From positions 6,443,501-6,507,500 of the forward strand of contig NZ_CP108581.1 of assembly GCF_036010665.1 (NCBI RefSeq): a stretch of DNA of 64,000 nt, written 5' to 3'. Source of the stretch: Microbispora sp. NBC_01189. GTDB lineage: Bacteria > Actinomycetota > Actinomycetes > Streptosporangiales > Streptosporangiaceae. The translations under genes were made by a program, and so were the position numbers. Positions 42,730 to 51,651 of the stretch are shown here, piece after piece (the first letter of the stretch is position 1; each line of letters starts with the position of its first letter). A model generated the notes under the pieces. The model was not told where the DNA came from, did no database searches, and saw only the letters and a program-made list of their open reading frames with translations.

Positions 42730-43832
42730 GGGCCCTCGTCCCCGCCGAAGCGCGGGATCTCGGCGGCGAGGACGAACCCCCGGGGCAGCCGGGTGACCCG
42801 CAGCCGCCCGCCCGCGGCGGCCAGGCGCTCGCGCAGCCCGCGCAGGCCGCTGCCGTCCTCCTCCCGGACCTCCCGGACCTCCCCGCCCGTGCCGGTGGCG
42901 GCGCCGTCGTCGCTGACCTCCACCAGCACCGGGTCACGGTCGCGGCGGAGCGTGATGACGCAGCGCCGCGCGCCGGAGTGCCGCACGACGTTGGTGACCC
43001 CCTCCCGGACGACCCAGCTCAGCAGCACGTCGGCCTCCCGGGGCAGCGCGGGCCCCGACTCCCGCACCTCGCAGTCGATGCCGGCCGCGGCGAGCGCCGC
43101 CCGGGCGGTGTCCAGCTCGCAGGCGAGGCTCGCGTCCCGGTAGCCCGTGACCGCCTCACGCACCTCCGTCAGCGCCTGCCGCCCGATCGCCTCGATGTCC
43201 TCGGCGTGCCGCACCGCCGCCGCGACGTCGCGCGGGGCCAGCCGGCGCACCGCCTCGGCCTTCACGACCACCATCGAGAGCGTGTGCCCGAGCAGGTCGT
43301 GCAGGTCCCGGGAGAAGCGCAGCCGCTCGGCCGAGACGGCGGCGGCCGCCAGCTGCTCCCGGGTGTGGGCGAGCTCCCCGATGATCTGGCCCATCCGGCG
43401 GAACCCGTACGCCGTGATCCCCGCGAGCGTGGTGGTCAGCGCGGCCCCCCACAGGGCGGCGTCGAAGGAGCCGCCCCGGGCCAGCACCACGGCCGCGGAC
43501 AGCACGGCCGTCGCGGCGACGAGCCAGGGCGCCACGCGGAGGGGCGCGACGACGCCCACGGCCACCGCGAGCAGGGAGAACAGCGTCCGCCACTCCGTCG
43601 CCTCGTAGGCGGCGTTGGCCGCGACCGCGGCCACCGCGAGCAGCCCGGCCAGCGCCGTCGGCAGGAACCGCGCGGACGGCGGGGGACGGCGGAAGGTGAG
43701 CACCGCGCCCGCGAACGACAGCCCCGCGACGGCCAGAACGGCCCACTCGGACCCGCTGTGTGCCGCCGACGCCGGCGCGAGCAGCAGTAGGGCGGTGAAC
43801 CCCAGTGCCCATATTCCCGCCATGGCGGCCAT
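42726..43832 (-). CDS. Membrane sensor histidine kinase (HisKA_3 type)
   Basis: A 368-residue kinase. The N-terminal half has about five membrane helices with very short loops, so it probably senses a membrane or small-molecule signal, as DesK-like kinases do. The dimerisation helix carries SRDLHDLLGHTLSMVV with the phospho-His at about residue 177, and the C-terminal ATPase domain has REGVTNVVRHSGA (N box), SDDGAA and GSGLRGLRERL. GGGGGA precedes ATG 43832. It phosphorylates the overlapping response regulator. Confidence 0.93.
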   Translation of the reverse strand: MAAMAGIWALGFTALLLLAPASAAHSGSEWAVLAVAGLSFAGAVLTFRRPPPSARFLPTALAGLLAVAAVAANAAYEATEWRTLFSLLAVAVGVVAPLRVAPWLVAATAVLSAAVVLARGGSFDAALWGAALTTTLAGITAYGFRRMGQIIGELAHTREQLAAAAVSAERLRFSRDLHDLLGHTLSMVVVKAEAVRRLAPRDVAAAVRHAEDIEAIGRQALTEVREAVTGYRDASLACELDTARAALAAAGIDCEVRESGPALPREADVLLSWVVREGVTNVVRHSGARRCVITLRRDRDPVLVEVSDDGAATGTGGEVREVREEDGSGLRGLRERLAAAGGRLRVTRLPRGFVLAAEIPRFGGDEGP

Positions 43833-43890
43833 TATGGTCCCCCGCGGCCGGGACGCGCAGGGTGGAACGTCTGCTTTCCGGCAGTACGAA

Positions 43891-45243
43891 TCACCCGGTC
43901 CGTGTCACCCGGTTGGGAGTGTAGGTGTCGTCGACGGCGACGACGTCGCGGCCCGCGGCGGCGAGCAGGGAGGCGGCGACGGCCGCCCGGTAGCCGGTCG
44001 CGCAGTGCGCCCACACCTCGCCGGGCGGTACCTCGCCGAGCCGGGCGGGCAGGTCGTGCAGCGGGATGTTGACCGCCCCGGGCAGGTGCGACTCGCGCCA
44101 CTCCGCCTCGCGGCGCACGTCGAGGACCACGACCGGCCGCTCGCGGCGTACGGCGGACAGGTCGGCGAACGTCGCCGTCGGCAGGGACGCGGGCTTCTCG
44201 CCGTTGTCGCCGGTCCAGTCGGCCGGGCCTCCGGTGGCGGCCGCGGCCGGGCGGTCGACGCCGATCCGCACCAGTTCGCGCTGCGCCTCCGCCACGTCCT
44301 CCGGCGTCTCGCCGAGCAGCGTCACCGGCGTGCCCCAGGGGATCAGCCAGCCCAGGTAGACGGCGAAGCCGCCGTCGAGCCCGAAGTTGAGCGCCCCTGG
44401 CAGGTGGCCCGCCGCGAACGCCGTGCGGGACCGCAGGTCGACCACCCACTCGCCGTCCCGCAGGCGGCGGCGCAACTCGGCGGCGCCGGCCCGGTGCGGC
44501 GGGGACAGGTCGGGCGCCTCCGGACCGGCCAGGTTGAGGGCCGCCATGTGCGCGTAGTAAGCCGGATAGGCGTCCAGCCCGGCGAGCAGCGACTCGGCGT
44601 ACTCCTCCTCGCCCCGCGTCAGGACCGGATTGGTCTTCGACTCGCGGCCGATCGTCGACTCGGTGACCTCCTCCGACTGGGTGGACGCGCAGAGGCTCCC
44701 GAAGCCGTGCGTGGGGTAGACCTCCGTCTCCGGGGGCAGCTCGCGGGCCAGGCGGTGCGCCGAGGCGTACTGGGCCCGCACCAGCGTGCCGACCTGCTCG
44801 GGGCCGAGCAGGTCGGGCCGCCCGGTCGCGCCGTAGAGCAGCGAGCCGCCGGTGAAGACCGCGGGCGGCCGGCCCGGGGCCTCCAGCGCGTACGACAGGT
44901 GGGTGAAGGTGTGGCCGGGAGTGGCCAGCGCACGCAGGCGCATGACCCCGGCCTCGATCACGTCGCCGTCCTGGATCGGGCAGTGGTGGATCTCCACCGG
45001 GTCGGCCGCGTTGACGTGGTAGTCCGCGCCGGTCGCCGCGGCCAAGGCCGGCCCGCCCGTGACGTAGTCGTTGTGCACGTGGGTCTCGAAGACGTCGCGG
45101 ATCTCGACGCCGTGCCGTTCGGCCAGGCGGAGCATCCGGTCGACGTCCCGCTGCGGATCCACGACGAAGGCGACCTCCCCGTCGGTGACGAGGTAGCTGC
45201 GGTCGCCCAGCGAGGGGGTGCCGACGGCGACGATTTCGATCAT
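43891..45243 (-). CDS. Persulfide-dioxygenase-like MBL-fold hydrolase fused to two rhodanese domains
   Basis: A 450-residue fusion. The N-terminal metallo-beta-lactamase domain has THVHNDYV (the ETHE1-type HxHxD form), GHTFTHLSY and a terminal THGFGS, as in glutathione-type persulfide dioxygenases. The first rhodanese-like domain (VVDLRSRTAFAAGHLPGALN) lacks a catalytic Cys; the second (VVVLDVRREAEWRESHLPGAVN) has VWAHCATGYRA with it. It likely oxidises low-molecular-weight persulfide to sulfite and handles sulfane sulfur. GGAGG precedes ATG 45243, which overlaps the kinase stop as ATGA. It is the last gene of the pob/pca run. Confidence 0.88.
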   Translation of the reverse strand: MIEIVAVGTPSLGDRSYLVTDGEVAFVVDPQRDVDRMLRLAERHGVEIRDVFETHVHNDYVTGGPALAAATGADYHVNAADPVEIHHCPIQDGDVIEAGVMRLRALATPGHTFTHLSYALEAPGRPPAVFTGGSLLYGATGRPDLLGPEQVGTLVRAQYASAHRLARELPPETEVYPTHGFGSLCASTQSEEVTESTIGRESKTNPVLTRGEEEYAESLLAGLDAYPAYYAHMAALNLAGPEAPDLSPPHRAGAAELRRRLRDGEWVVDLRSRTAFAAGHLPGALNFGLDGGFAVYLGWLIPWGTPVTLLGETPEDVAEAQRELVRIGVDRPAAAATGGPADWTGDNGEKPASLPTATFADLSAVRRERPVVVLDVRREAEWRESHLPGAVNIPLHDLPARLGEVPPGEVWAHCATGYRAAVAASLLAAAGRDVVAVDDTYTPNRVTRTG

Positions 45244-46190
45244 GTATGTCCCTCCTCGGCTCGGGACAGACCCGTACCCAGGGAGAAGGAATTCACCTCC
45301 GCCCGGGTGGGCGGGACCGCGCCGGCGCGGGTGCACACGATCGCCGCCGCGGCGCAGCCGCGCCGCAGCGCCTCGGCCACCCGCGCGGGGGTGAGGGCGC
45401 CGTCATGTAGCGCGTCGTCGTGTAGCGCGTCGAGGTAGGCGGCGGTGAAGGTGTCGCCCGCGCCGACCGTGTCCACGACCTCGACGGCCGGCGCCGGGCA
45501 GGTGATCACTTCGCCGCCCGGACTCCCGGCACGCAGCACCGCCGCCGCGCCGTCGTCGCCAAGGGTGACCACCACCAGCTCCGGGCCGAGCCCGGCCCAG
45601 CGCCGCGCCACGTCGAGGCCGGGCTCGCCGGGATAGAGCCAGTCCAGGTCCTCGGCGCTCACCTTGACCAGGTGCGACAGCCGTACGCACTCCTCGGTGA
45701 GGGCCACGGCCCCGGCATGGTCGCCGGCCAGCGACGGCCGGATGTTCGGGTCGTAGGAGACCGTGACGCCCGCCGCCTTCGCGGCCCGCATCAGGGCCCT
45801 GACGTGATCACCGCCAGGGGACACGAGGGTGGCCAGGGAGCCGGTGTGCAGGCAGGTGACCCCGTCGAGCGCGACCGGGGCGGACAACCGCCACTCGAAG
45901 CGGAAGTCGTACGACGCCGAGCCGTCCGCGCCCACCCGGGCGAAGGCGAGGCCGGTCGACGCCGCGTGGGCGAGGTCGCCGATGCCGATCCCGTGGCGGA
46001 TCAGGTGGTCGCGGAGCAGGCCGCCGAAGAAGTCGTCGCCGGTCTCCCCGGCGAACCGCACCGGGCGGCCCAGCGCGGCCAGCGCCACCGCCACGTTGAG
46101 CGGGCTGCCGCCGGGCACGGCGGTGAAGGTCCACGACCCCGGCGCGCCGATCAGGTCGACGAGGCTCTCGCCCGTCACGAGGAACGTCAT
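45240..46190 (-). CDS. PfkB-family carbohydrate kinase
   Basis: A 316-residue ribokinase/fructokinase-like kinase. FTAVPGGSPLNVAVALAALG and GETGDDFFG form the sugar-binding N-terminal part, and VVDTVGAGDTFTAAYL is the second PfkB signature with the catalytic Asp. A 2-dehydro-3-deoxygluconate, fructose or other sugar substrate is possible. Start and stop each overlap the neighbouring gene by 4 bp (46187-46190, 45240-45243). A sugar kinase is not a known part of protocatechuate catabolism, so its inclusion in this operon is odd. Confidence 0.88.
   Translation of the reverse strand: MTFLVTGESLVDLIGAPGSWTFTAVPGGSPLNVAVALAALGRPVRFAGETGDDFFGGLLRDHLIRHGIGIGDLAHAASTGLAFARVGADGSASYDFRFEWRLSAPVALDGVTCLHTGSLATLVSPGGDHVRALMRAAKAAGVTVSYDPNIRPSLAGDHAGAVALTEECVRLSHLVKVSAEDLDWLYPGEPGLDVARRWAGLGPELVVVTLGDDGAAAVLRAGSPGGEVITCPAPAVEVVDTVGAGDTFTAAYLDALHDDALHDGALTPARVAEALRRGCAAAAIVCTRAGAVPPTRAEVNSFSLGTGLSRAEEGHT
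45406..45435 (-). repeat. 15-bp tandem duplication in the PfkB kinase gene
   Basis: TGTAGCGCGTCGTCG and TGTAGCGCGTCGAGG are adjacent, in frame, and encode the repeated ALHD segment just after the GAGD motif (about residues 251-261). Confidence 0.75.
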
Positions 46191-46591
46191 GCGGCGTCCT
46201 CTCCCGTATCCTCCCCGGAATTCTCCCCTGGGTCCTCCGCCAGCACGCGCTGGGCGACGGCGAAGGCGGCGTTGGCGGCGGGCACCCCGCAGTAGATCGC
46301 GGTCTGCAGCAGGACCTCCTTGATCTCGCCGATGGTGAGCCCGTTGCGCCGCGCGGCCCGCACATGCATGGCCAGCTCGTCGAGCTGGCCCCGGGCCACG
46401 AGGGCGGTGAGCGTGACGCAGCTGCGGGTCCTGCGGTCGAGCCCGGGCCGGGTCCATATCTCGCCCCAGGCGTACCGGATGATGAGGTCCTGGAAGTCGG
46501 CGGTGAACTCGGTGGTCGCCGCCTGCGCCCGGTCCACGTGCGCGTCGCCCAGCACCTCCCGCCGCACCCGCATGCCGTCGTCGTCGCTCAT
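46187..46591 (-). CDS. pcaC: 4-carboxymuconolactone decarboxylase
   Basis: A 134-residue AhpD/CMD-fold enzyme that decarboxylates gamma-carboxymuconolactone to the beta-ketoadipate enol-lactone. Typical parts are VRREVLGDAHVDRA, TEFTADFQDLIIRYAWGEIWTRPGLDRRTRS, MHVRAARRNGLTIGEIKEVLLQTAIYCGVPAANAAF. In many actinomycetes pcaC is fused to pcaD as pcaL; here it is a separate gene whose ATG overlaps the pcaD stop (46588-46591). GGAGGA precedes the ATG. The acidic tail is built of short G-E-x repeats. Confidence 0.95.
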   Translation of the reverse strand: MSDDDGMRVRREVLGDAHVDRAQAATTEFTADFQDLIIRYAWGEIWTRPGLDRRTRSCVTLTALVARGQLDELAMHVRAARRNGLTIGEIKEVLLQTAIYCGVPAANAAFAVAQRVLAEDPGENSGEDTGEDAA

Positions 46592-47373
46592 GCCGTCCTC
46601 CGGGCGATGGTCGTGGTCAGGTGCCGGACGATCGCCTCGGTGACGACGTCCGGCCGTTCGGCGGTGGCCAGGTGGGCCGCCCCCGGCACCACCAGCAGCG
46701 TGGCGTCCGGGATGCCCTCGGCCAGGACTTCGGCGTGCGCGGGCGGGGTCGCCGGGTCCTCGGCCCCGGCGACCACCAGCGTGGGCGCGCGGACCTCCCC
46801 GAGCCGGTCGCGGACGTCGAAGGCCGCCAGGGCGTCGCAGCAGGCCGCGTACCCCTCGGGATCGGCGCCGCGCAGCATGTCGAGGTAGCGCTCGGCGCCG
46901 GGGAAGCCCGCCGTGAACCACCGCGACCGGGTCGCCTCCACCAGGGGCGCGGTGCCCTCCGCGCGCACCAGCGCGGCGCGTTCGCGCCAGCTCTCCGCGG
47001 CGCCGAACCTGGCGGAGGTACAGCACAGCACCAGGCTCCCGACCCGGTCCGGCGCGCGCAGCGCGAGGGCGGTCCCGACGGCTCCGCCCAGCGACACCCC
47101 CGCGTACGCCACGCGGCCGTGTCCCTGGGCCAGGCTGTGGCGGTCGAGCAGCGCCAGCACCCCGGCGGCGAGGTCGTCGACGGTGAGGCCACGAGTGAAG
47201 CCGGACGCGGCGGGTGAGCCGCCGTGGCCGGGCAGGTCGTAGCGGAGCACCCGCCAGGTGAGGGTGAGCGCCGGGAGCTGGGGCTCCCACAGGTCGAGCG
47301 TCGTGCCCAGGGACGGGCCGAGCACGACGACCGGGGCGTCCGGCGGGCCGTCGAATCGGTGGTGCGGGATCAT
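46588..47373 (-). CDS. pcaD: 3-oxoadipate enol-lactonase
   Basis: A 261-residue alpha/beta hydrolase that opens the enol-lactone to beta-ketoadipate. LGPSLGTTLDLWEPQLP gives the oxyanion-hole region, GVSLGGAVG the nucleophile elbow (Ser), GAEDPATPP the Asp region and PGAAHLATAERPD the catalytic His. ATG 47373 has GAGGA upstream and overlaps the pcaB stop as ATGA (47370-47373); its stop overlaps pcaC. The product is in the cytoplasm and feeds pcaIJ. Confidence 0.95.
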   Translation of the reverse strand: MIPHHRFDGPPDAPVVVLGPSLGTTLDLWEPQLPALTLTWRVLRYDLPGHGGSPAASGFTRGLTVDDLAAGVLALLDRHSLAQGHGRVAYAGVSLGGAVGTALALRAPDRVGSLVLCCTSARFGAAESWRERAALVRAEGTAPLVEATRSRWFTAGFPGAERYLDMLRGADPEGYAACCDALAAFDVRDRLGEVRAPTLVVAGAEDPATPPAHAEVLAEGIPDATLLVVPGAAHLATAERPDVVTEAIVRHLTTTIARRTA

Positions 47374-48641
47374 CCGTCTTTCCTCGTGTGGAACTCTCCG
47401 GCATGGAACTCTCCGGCATGGAACTTCCCGGCGTGGAATTGCAGGGCGCGGTCCACCAGGGCGGGGGCCGGCCCGGCCCCGGTGTCCTCCCCGTGCTCGC
47501 GCAGCACGGCGAGTAGTTCGTCGAGATTCTGCCGCATGCGGCCGGGGAACACCTCCAGGCCCTCGGTCAGCTCGGCGGCCGTCTCCGCCGCGCCGCCGGC
47601 GAGGCGCAGGCACTCGCGGAGCGGCTGCCATTCGGCGTGCCAGCCTCCGGCGGGCCGCTCGTGCTCGGCGACCCGCGACGCCAGCAGGATCTGTGCCAGG
47701 GCGGGCGCCTGCAGCGCCGCCGACCTGATCATGGTGGCGAGCACGGGGTTGCGCTTGTGCGCCATCGCCGACGAGCCGCCCCGCCCCGGCGCGGCGGGCT
47801 CGGCGACCTCGCCCACCTCGCTCTGTGCCAGCAGGATCACGTCGACGGCGAGCTTGCCGAGCGCGCCGGTGACGGCGGCGAGCGCGGCGGCGAGGTCCGT
47901 GACCGGGGCACGCGAGGTGTGCCAGGGCAGCACCGGCTCGGCCAGCCCGGTCTCGGCGGCGAAGAGCGGCAGGAGCTCCAGGGCCCGAGCACCGTACCCG
48001 GCCATCGTCCCGGCCGCGCCGCCGAGCTGGACCGGCAGCCGCACCGCCGCGAGGCGGTCGCGGGCGTCCCGGCAGCCGAGTAGCCAGCCGGCGGCCTTCA
48101 GCCCGAACGTGGTGGGCACCGCCCGCTGCATGAGCGTACGCCCGGCCATCGGGGTGTCGCGGTGCTCGGCAGCCAGCCGGGCGAGCGCGGCGAGCACCCG
48201 GTCCAGACAGGGCAGGATCACCGCGCGGGCCCGCGCCGCCACCAGCATCGCCGCCGTGTCGAGCACGTCCTGGCTGGTCGCGCCGTGATGCACCCACCTC
48301 CCCGCGTCCCCGGCGGCGGCGCGCAGGTCCTCGACCAGCGGTACGACGGGGTTGCCGGCGTCCCTGGCCCGCCGGGCGAGCCCGGCCACGTCGTAGCCGT
48401 CCTCTCCGCCCAGGAACCGGGCCGCCTCGCGGATCGCGGCAGCGGCGTGCTCGGGGACGACGCCGAGGCGGGCCTGCGCCCGCGCGAGGCAGGCCTCCGC
48501 CTCCAGCATCGCCCGCAGCCAGGCGGCGTCGCCCGTGACAGCCTCGACCGCTATGCCCGCCCAGACCGGGGACAGCAGGCCCCGATCAGCACCCGCGTCG
48601 GAACTCGTGTCAGAAGTCAAGGAAGACCGTCTCCCGCTCAC
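47370..48641 (-). CDS. pcaB: 3-carboxy-cis,cis-muconate cycloisomerase
   Basis: A 423-residue member of the fumarase/aspartase superfamily that lactonises carboxymuconate. Superfamily landmarks are HHGATSQDVLDTA, the LMQRAVPTTFG region and GSSAMAHKRNPV (mobile loop with the catalytic Ser). The C-terminus carries FHAGK/FHAGE repeats that are probably disordered. GTG 48641 overlaps pcaG by 32 bp; an in-frame TTG at 48620 preceded by GGGAGA is an alternative start and would overlap by 11 bp. Confidence 0.94.
   Translation of the reverse strand: MSGRRSSLTSDTSSDAGADRGLLSPVWAGIAVEAVTGDAAWLRAMLEAEACLARAQARLGVVPEHAAAAIREAARFLGGEDGYDVAGLARRARDAGNPVVPLVEDLRAAAGDAGRWVHHGATSQDVLDTAAMLVAARARAVILPCLDRVLAALARLAAEHRDTPMAGRTLMQRAVPTTFGLKAAGWLLGCRDARDRLAAVRLPVQLGGAAGTMAGYGARALELLPLFAAETGLAEPVLPWHTSRAPVTDLAAALAAVTGALGKLAVDVILLAQSEVGEVAEPAAPGRGGSSAMAHKRNPVLATMIRSAALQAPALAQILLASRVAEHERPAGGWHAEWQPLRECLRLAGGAAETAAELTEGLEVFPGRMRQNLDELLAVLREHGEDTGAGPAPALVDRALQFHAGKFHAGEFHAGEFHTRKDG
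47389..47433 (-). repeat. Three 15-bp tandem repeats at the pcaB C-terminus
   Basis: TGGAACTCTCCGGCA occurs twice perfectly and a third time degenerately, encoding the FHAGE-type repeat at about residues 402-417. Confidence 0.88.
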
Positions 48642-49128
48642 CCTGCAGCCGTACGTCGAACCGGTAGGCGTCCTTCCCGTCCGCGCGGGCGAGCAACGTC
48701 GCGCGGCGGTCCGGCTCCAGCGAGCCGAGCAGGGGGTCGGGCACGTCGGCGAGGTAGACGCGGGTCCGCACCGGCTTCAGCAGCCCCCGGGCGAAGACCA
48801 GCAGGGGGAGGTACGGCCGGACGGGTGGCGCGGTGCGGAACCGGTAGGAGCCGTCGGGCTCGGTGGCGCACCGGCCGAACCCCCTGCCGAACCTGGCGCT
48901 GCCTGCGCTGCCGGGCTCTGTGCTGCCGGGCCCCCGCTGCCGGACCTCTCCAGGGGCACCGGTCCAGAGCTCCAGCAGCGCGTCGGGCACCGCCTCGCCC
49001 GCGCCGTCCAGCACCCGGCCGGTGATCGTGACCGCGCCCGGACGCCCCTCGGGCACGAGCTCCCAGCCGCCCTCGTACGGCAGGGCGAACCCGAAGAACG
49101 GCCCGACGGTCTGCGAGGGAGTGGTCAC
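48610..49128 (-). CDS. pcaG: Protocatechuate 3,4-dioxygenase alpha subunit
   Basis: A 172-residue subunit of the intradiol dioxygenase. TPSQTVGPFFGFALPY is the typical beginning, followed by the beta-sandwich core with VTITGRVLDGAGEAVPDALLELW and SYRFRTAPP. The alpha subunit lacks the iron ligands, which are in the beta subunit encoded immediately upstream. GTG 49128 overlaps the pcaH stop as GTGA. The pair cleaves protocatechuate between the two hydroxyls to 3-carboxymuconate. Confidence 0.95.
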   Translation of the reverse strand: MTTPSQTVGPFFGFALPYEGGWELVPEGRPGAVTITGRVLDGAGEAVPDALLELWTGAPGEVRQRGPGSTEPGSAGSARFGRGFGRCATEPDGSYRFRTAPPVRPYLPLLVFARGLLKPVRTRVYLADVPDPLLGSLEPDRRATLLARADGKDAYRFDVRLQGERETVFLDF

Positions 49129-49817
49129 GAGCCCTCCAGCGTGCTCTCGATCGGTGTCTCGATGGGCGTACGGCCCAGCACGACGTCCCACCGGTAGCCG
49201 AGCGCCCACTCCGGCTCGGTGACGTCGAGGTCGAAGGCGGAGACGAGCCGTTCGCGGGCGGCCGGGTCCGGGACGGACTGGAAGATCGGGTCGAACGCGA
49301 ACAACGGGTCGCCGGGGAAGTACATCTGCGTCACCAGGCGCTGGGTGAACGCGGTGCCGAAGACCGAGAAGTGGATGTGCGCCGGCCGCCAGGCGTTGGG
49401 ATGGTTGCGCCAGGGATAGGCGCCGGGCTTGATCGTGACGAACCGGTAGCGTCCCTCGTCGTCGGTCAGGCACCGGCCCGCGCCGGTGAAGTCGGGGTCG
49501 AGCGGCGCCGGGTGCCGGTCGACCGGATGGGCGTACCGGCCGGCCGCGTTGGCCTGCCAGATCTCCACCAGCGTGCGCGGCACCGGCCGGCCCGAGGAGT
49601 CGAGGATCCGCCCGGTGACGATGATCCGCTCACCGAGCGGCTCGCCCGCGTGCCCGGTGGTCAGGTCGGCGTCGAGCGGGTCCACGTCCTCGTGCCCGAA
49701 GACGGGGCCGGTCAGCTCGGCCGCCTCCGGGTCCTCCTTCATCGGGAGCGGGGCGTGGGAGGGCGCGCGCAGGACCGTGCTCGCGTAGCCGGGATACAGA
49801 TAGGGCGGCTGGGTCAT
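49125..49817 (-). CDS. pcaH: Protocatechuate 3,4-dioxygenase beta subunit
   Basis: A 230-residue catalytic subunit. RIIVTGRILDSSGRPVPRTLVEIWQANAAGRYAHP contains the first Tyr ligand region, and YRFVTIKPGAYPWRN with AWRPAHIHFSVFG holds the second Tyr and the two His ligands of the non-haem Fe(III). ATG 49817 has AAGGA upstream and overlaps the thiolase stop as ATGA (49814-49817). It forms the (alpha-beta)n enzyme with the following pcaG product. Confidence 0.96.
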   Translation of the reverse strand: MTQPPYLYPGYASTVLRAPSHAPLPMKEDPEAAELTGPVFGHEDVDPLDADLTTGHAGEPLGERIIVTGRILDSSGRPVPRTLVEIWQANAAGRYAHPVDRHPAPLDPDFTGAGRCLTDDEGRYRFVTIKPGAYPWRNHPNAWRPAHIHFSVFGTAFTQRLVTQMYFPGDPLFAFDPIFQSVPDPAARERLVSAFDLDVTEPEWALGYRWDVVLGRTPIETPIESTLEGS

Positions 49818-51031
49818 GGGGTTCCTTCGAGGATGAGGGCCAGTCCCTGGCCGACGCCGACGCACAGGGTCGCCACGCCGTACCCGCCGGTGCGGGAGAG
49901 GCGGTGGGCGAGGGTGCCCGCGAGGCGCGCGCCCGAGCAGCCGAGCGGGTGCCCGATCGCGATCGCGCCGCCCTGCGGGTTGACCACCTCGGGGTCGAGA
50001 TCCTTCCACTCGCCGAGGCAGGCGAGCACCTGCGCGGCGAACGCCTCGTTGATCTCGACGGAGGCCAGGTCGGCGAGACCGAGACCGGCCCGGTCCAGGG
50101 CCCTGGCGACCGCGGGGACGGGCCCGATCCCGAAGTCGGCCGGGTCCACGCCCGCGACCCCGGTGGACACCACCCGGGCGAGCGGGCGCAGGCCGTGCGC
50201 GGCGAGGCCGTCGGCGTCGGTGACCAGCAGCGCGGCGGCGCCGTCGCTGAGCGGCGAGGAGTTGCCCGCGGTGATCGTGCCGTCGGCGGCGAAGGCGGGC
50301 TTCAGCCGGGCCAGCGCCTCGGCGGACGTGTCGTCCCTGATCGTCTCGTCCCTGGTCGTCTCGTCGCGGGCCGTATCGTCGCGGGCCGGTCCATCCGGTG
50401 GGACGATCTCGGCGTCGAACAGGCCGTCCCGCCAGGCGGCGGCGGCCCGGCGGTGGCTGCGCACGGCGAAGGCGTCCTGCTCCTCGCGGCCCACGCCGCG
50501 CCTGCGGGCGAGCGTCTCGGTCGCCTCGCCGAGGGAGACCGTCCACCGCTCCGGCATCCCGGGGTTGACCATCCGCCAGCCGAGGGTGGTGGAGTAGAGC
50601 TGCTCGTGGCCCCGGGGGAAGCCGCGCTCGGGCTTGGGCAGCACCCAGGGCGCGCGGCTCATCGACTCGACCCCGCCCGCCACCACCACGGAGGCGTCGC
50701 CGCAGGCCACGGCCCTGGCCGCCTGGATCACCGCCTCCAGGCCGGAGGCGCACAGACGGTTGACGGTCGCGCCGGGGACCGTGACCGGCAGCCCGGCCAG
50801 CAGCGCGGCCATCCGGCCCACGTTGCGGTTGTCCTCCCCCGCGCCGTTGGCCGCGCCGAGGACCACGTCGTCGACGCGCTCCGGGTCGAGGCCGGGGGCG
50901 CGGGCGAGCAGCGCCCTGATCACCCCGGCCGCCAGGTCGTCGGGGCGGATCCCGGCGAGCGCGCCGCCGTACCTCCCGATCGGGGTCCGTACGGCGTCGG
51001 CGACGAACACGTCCTTCATCGCGGCCTTCAT
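49814..51031 (-). CDS. pcaF: Beta-ketoadipyl-CoA thiolase
   Basis: A 405-residue thiolase that splits 3-oxoadipyl-CoA to acetyl-CoA and succinyl-CoA. The acylated Cys is in [13 protein letters not shown], then [10 protein letters not shown], and the C-terminal [23 protein letters not shown] and [10 protein letters not shown] hold the remaining active-site residues. A 20-residue repeat insertion (R-D-D/E-T units) lies in the loop region at about 215-234. ATG 51031 overlaps the pcaJ stop as ATGA; ATG 51019 is an alternative start. The gene order with pcaIJ makes PcaF the best call over a general acetyl-CoA acetyltransferase. Confidence 0.93.
   Translation of the reverse strand: MKAAMKDVFVADAVRTPIGRYGGALAGIRPDDLAAGVIRALLARAPGLDPERVDDVVLGAANGAGEDNRNVGRMAALLAGLPVTVPGATVNRLCASGLEAVIQAARAVACGDASVVVAGGVESMSRAPWVLPKPERGFPRGHEQLYSTTLGWRMVNPGMPERWTVSLGEATETLARRRGVGREEQDAFAVRSHRRAAAAWRDGLFDAEIVPPDGPARDDTARDETTRDETIRDDTSAEALARLKPAFAADGTITAGNSSPLSDGAAALLVTDADGLAAHGLRPLARVVSTGVAGVDPADFGIGPVPAVARALDRAGLGLADLASVEINEAFAAQVLACLGEWKDLDPEVVNPQGGAIAIGHPLGCSGARLAGTLAHRLSRTGGYGVATLCVGVGQGLALILEGTP
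50328..50387 (-). repeat. Four 15-bp tandem repeats in pcaF
   Basis: GTCTCGTCCCTGGTC-type units occur four times in frame and encode R-D-D/E-T segments inserted in a thiolase surface loop, adding about 20 residues. Confidence 0.88.
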
Positions 51032-51651
51032 GAGATCTCGGCTCCCGTCCTCGCCCGCACCTCGCCGGCGGTGACGCCCGGCGCGGTCTCCGCCAGCCGC
51101 AGGCCGCCGGTGGTCACGTCGACCACGGCGAGGTCGGTGATGATCCGGTGGACGCACGCCCGGCCGGTCAGCGGCAGCGTGCACTCCGGCACGATCTTCG
51201 GCGTGCCGTCCTTCGCGGTGTGCTCCATCAGCACGACCAGCCGTCTCGCACCGTGGACCAGGTCCATCGCGCCGCCCATCCCTTTGATCATCTTGCCGGG
51301 GACGGCCCAGTTGGCGAGGTCGCCCCGGGCCGACACCTGCATCGCGCCGAGCACGGCGACGTCGATGTGCCCGCCGCGGATCATGCCGAAGGACAGCGAC
51401 GAGTCGAAGAACGACGCCCCGGGCAGCACGGTGATCGTCTCCTTGCCCGCGTTGATCAGGTCGGGGTCGACCTCGTCCTCGGCGGGGTAGGGGCCGACGC
51501 CGAGCACGCCGTTCTCCGAGTGGATCACCACGCGCCGGCCGTCCAGGTGAGCGGGGATCAGCGTCGGCAGCCCGATCCCCAGATTGACGTAGCCGCCGTC
51601 GGGCAGCTCACGGGCCGCCCGCGCGGCCATCTCGTCCCGGGTCCAGGCCAC
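51028..51651 (-). CDS. pcaJ: 3-oxoadipate CoA-transferase subunit B
   Basis: A 207-residue small subunit of the class I CoA transferase. [15 protein letters not shown] and [11 protein letters not shown] contain the glutamate that forms the acyl-CoA thioester intermediate; [23 protein letters not shown] and [15 protein letters not shown] are further family landmarks. GTG 51651 lies directly next to the pcaI TAG stop (51652-51654). With PcaI it activates beta-ketoadipate using succinyl-CoA. PcaJ rather than ScoB is chosen from the operon context. Confidence 0.93.
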   Translation of the reverse strand: MAWTRDEMAARAARELPDGGYVNLGIGLPTLIPAHLDGRRVVIHSENGVLGVGPYPAEDEVDPDLINAGKETITVLPGASFFDSSLSFGMIRGGHIDVAVLGAMQVSARGDLANWAVPGKMIKGMGGAMDLVHGARRLVVLMEHTAKDGTPKIVPECTLPLTGRACVHRIITDLAVVDVTTGGLRLAETAPGVTAGEVRARTGAEIS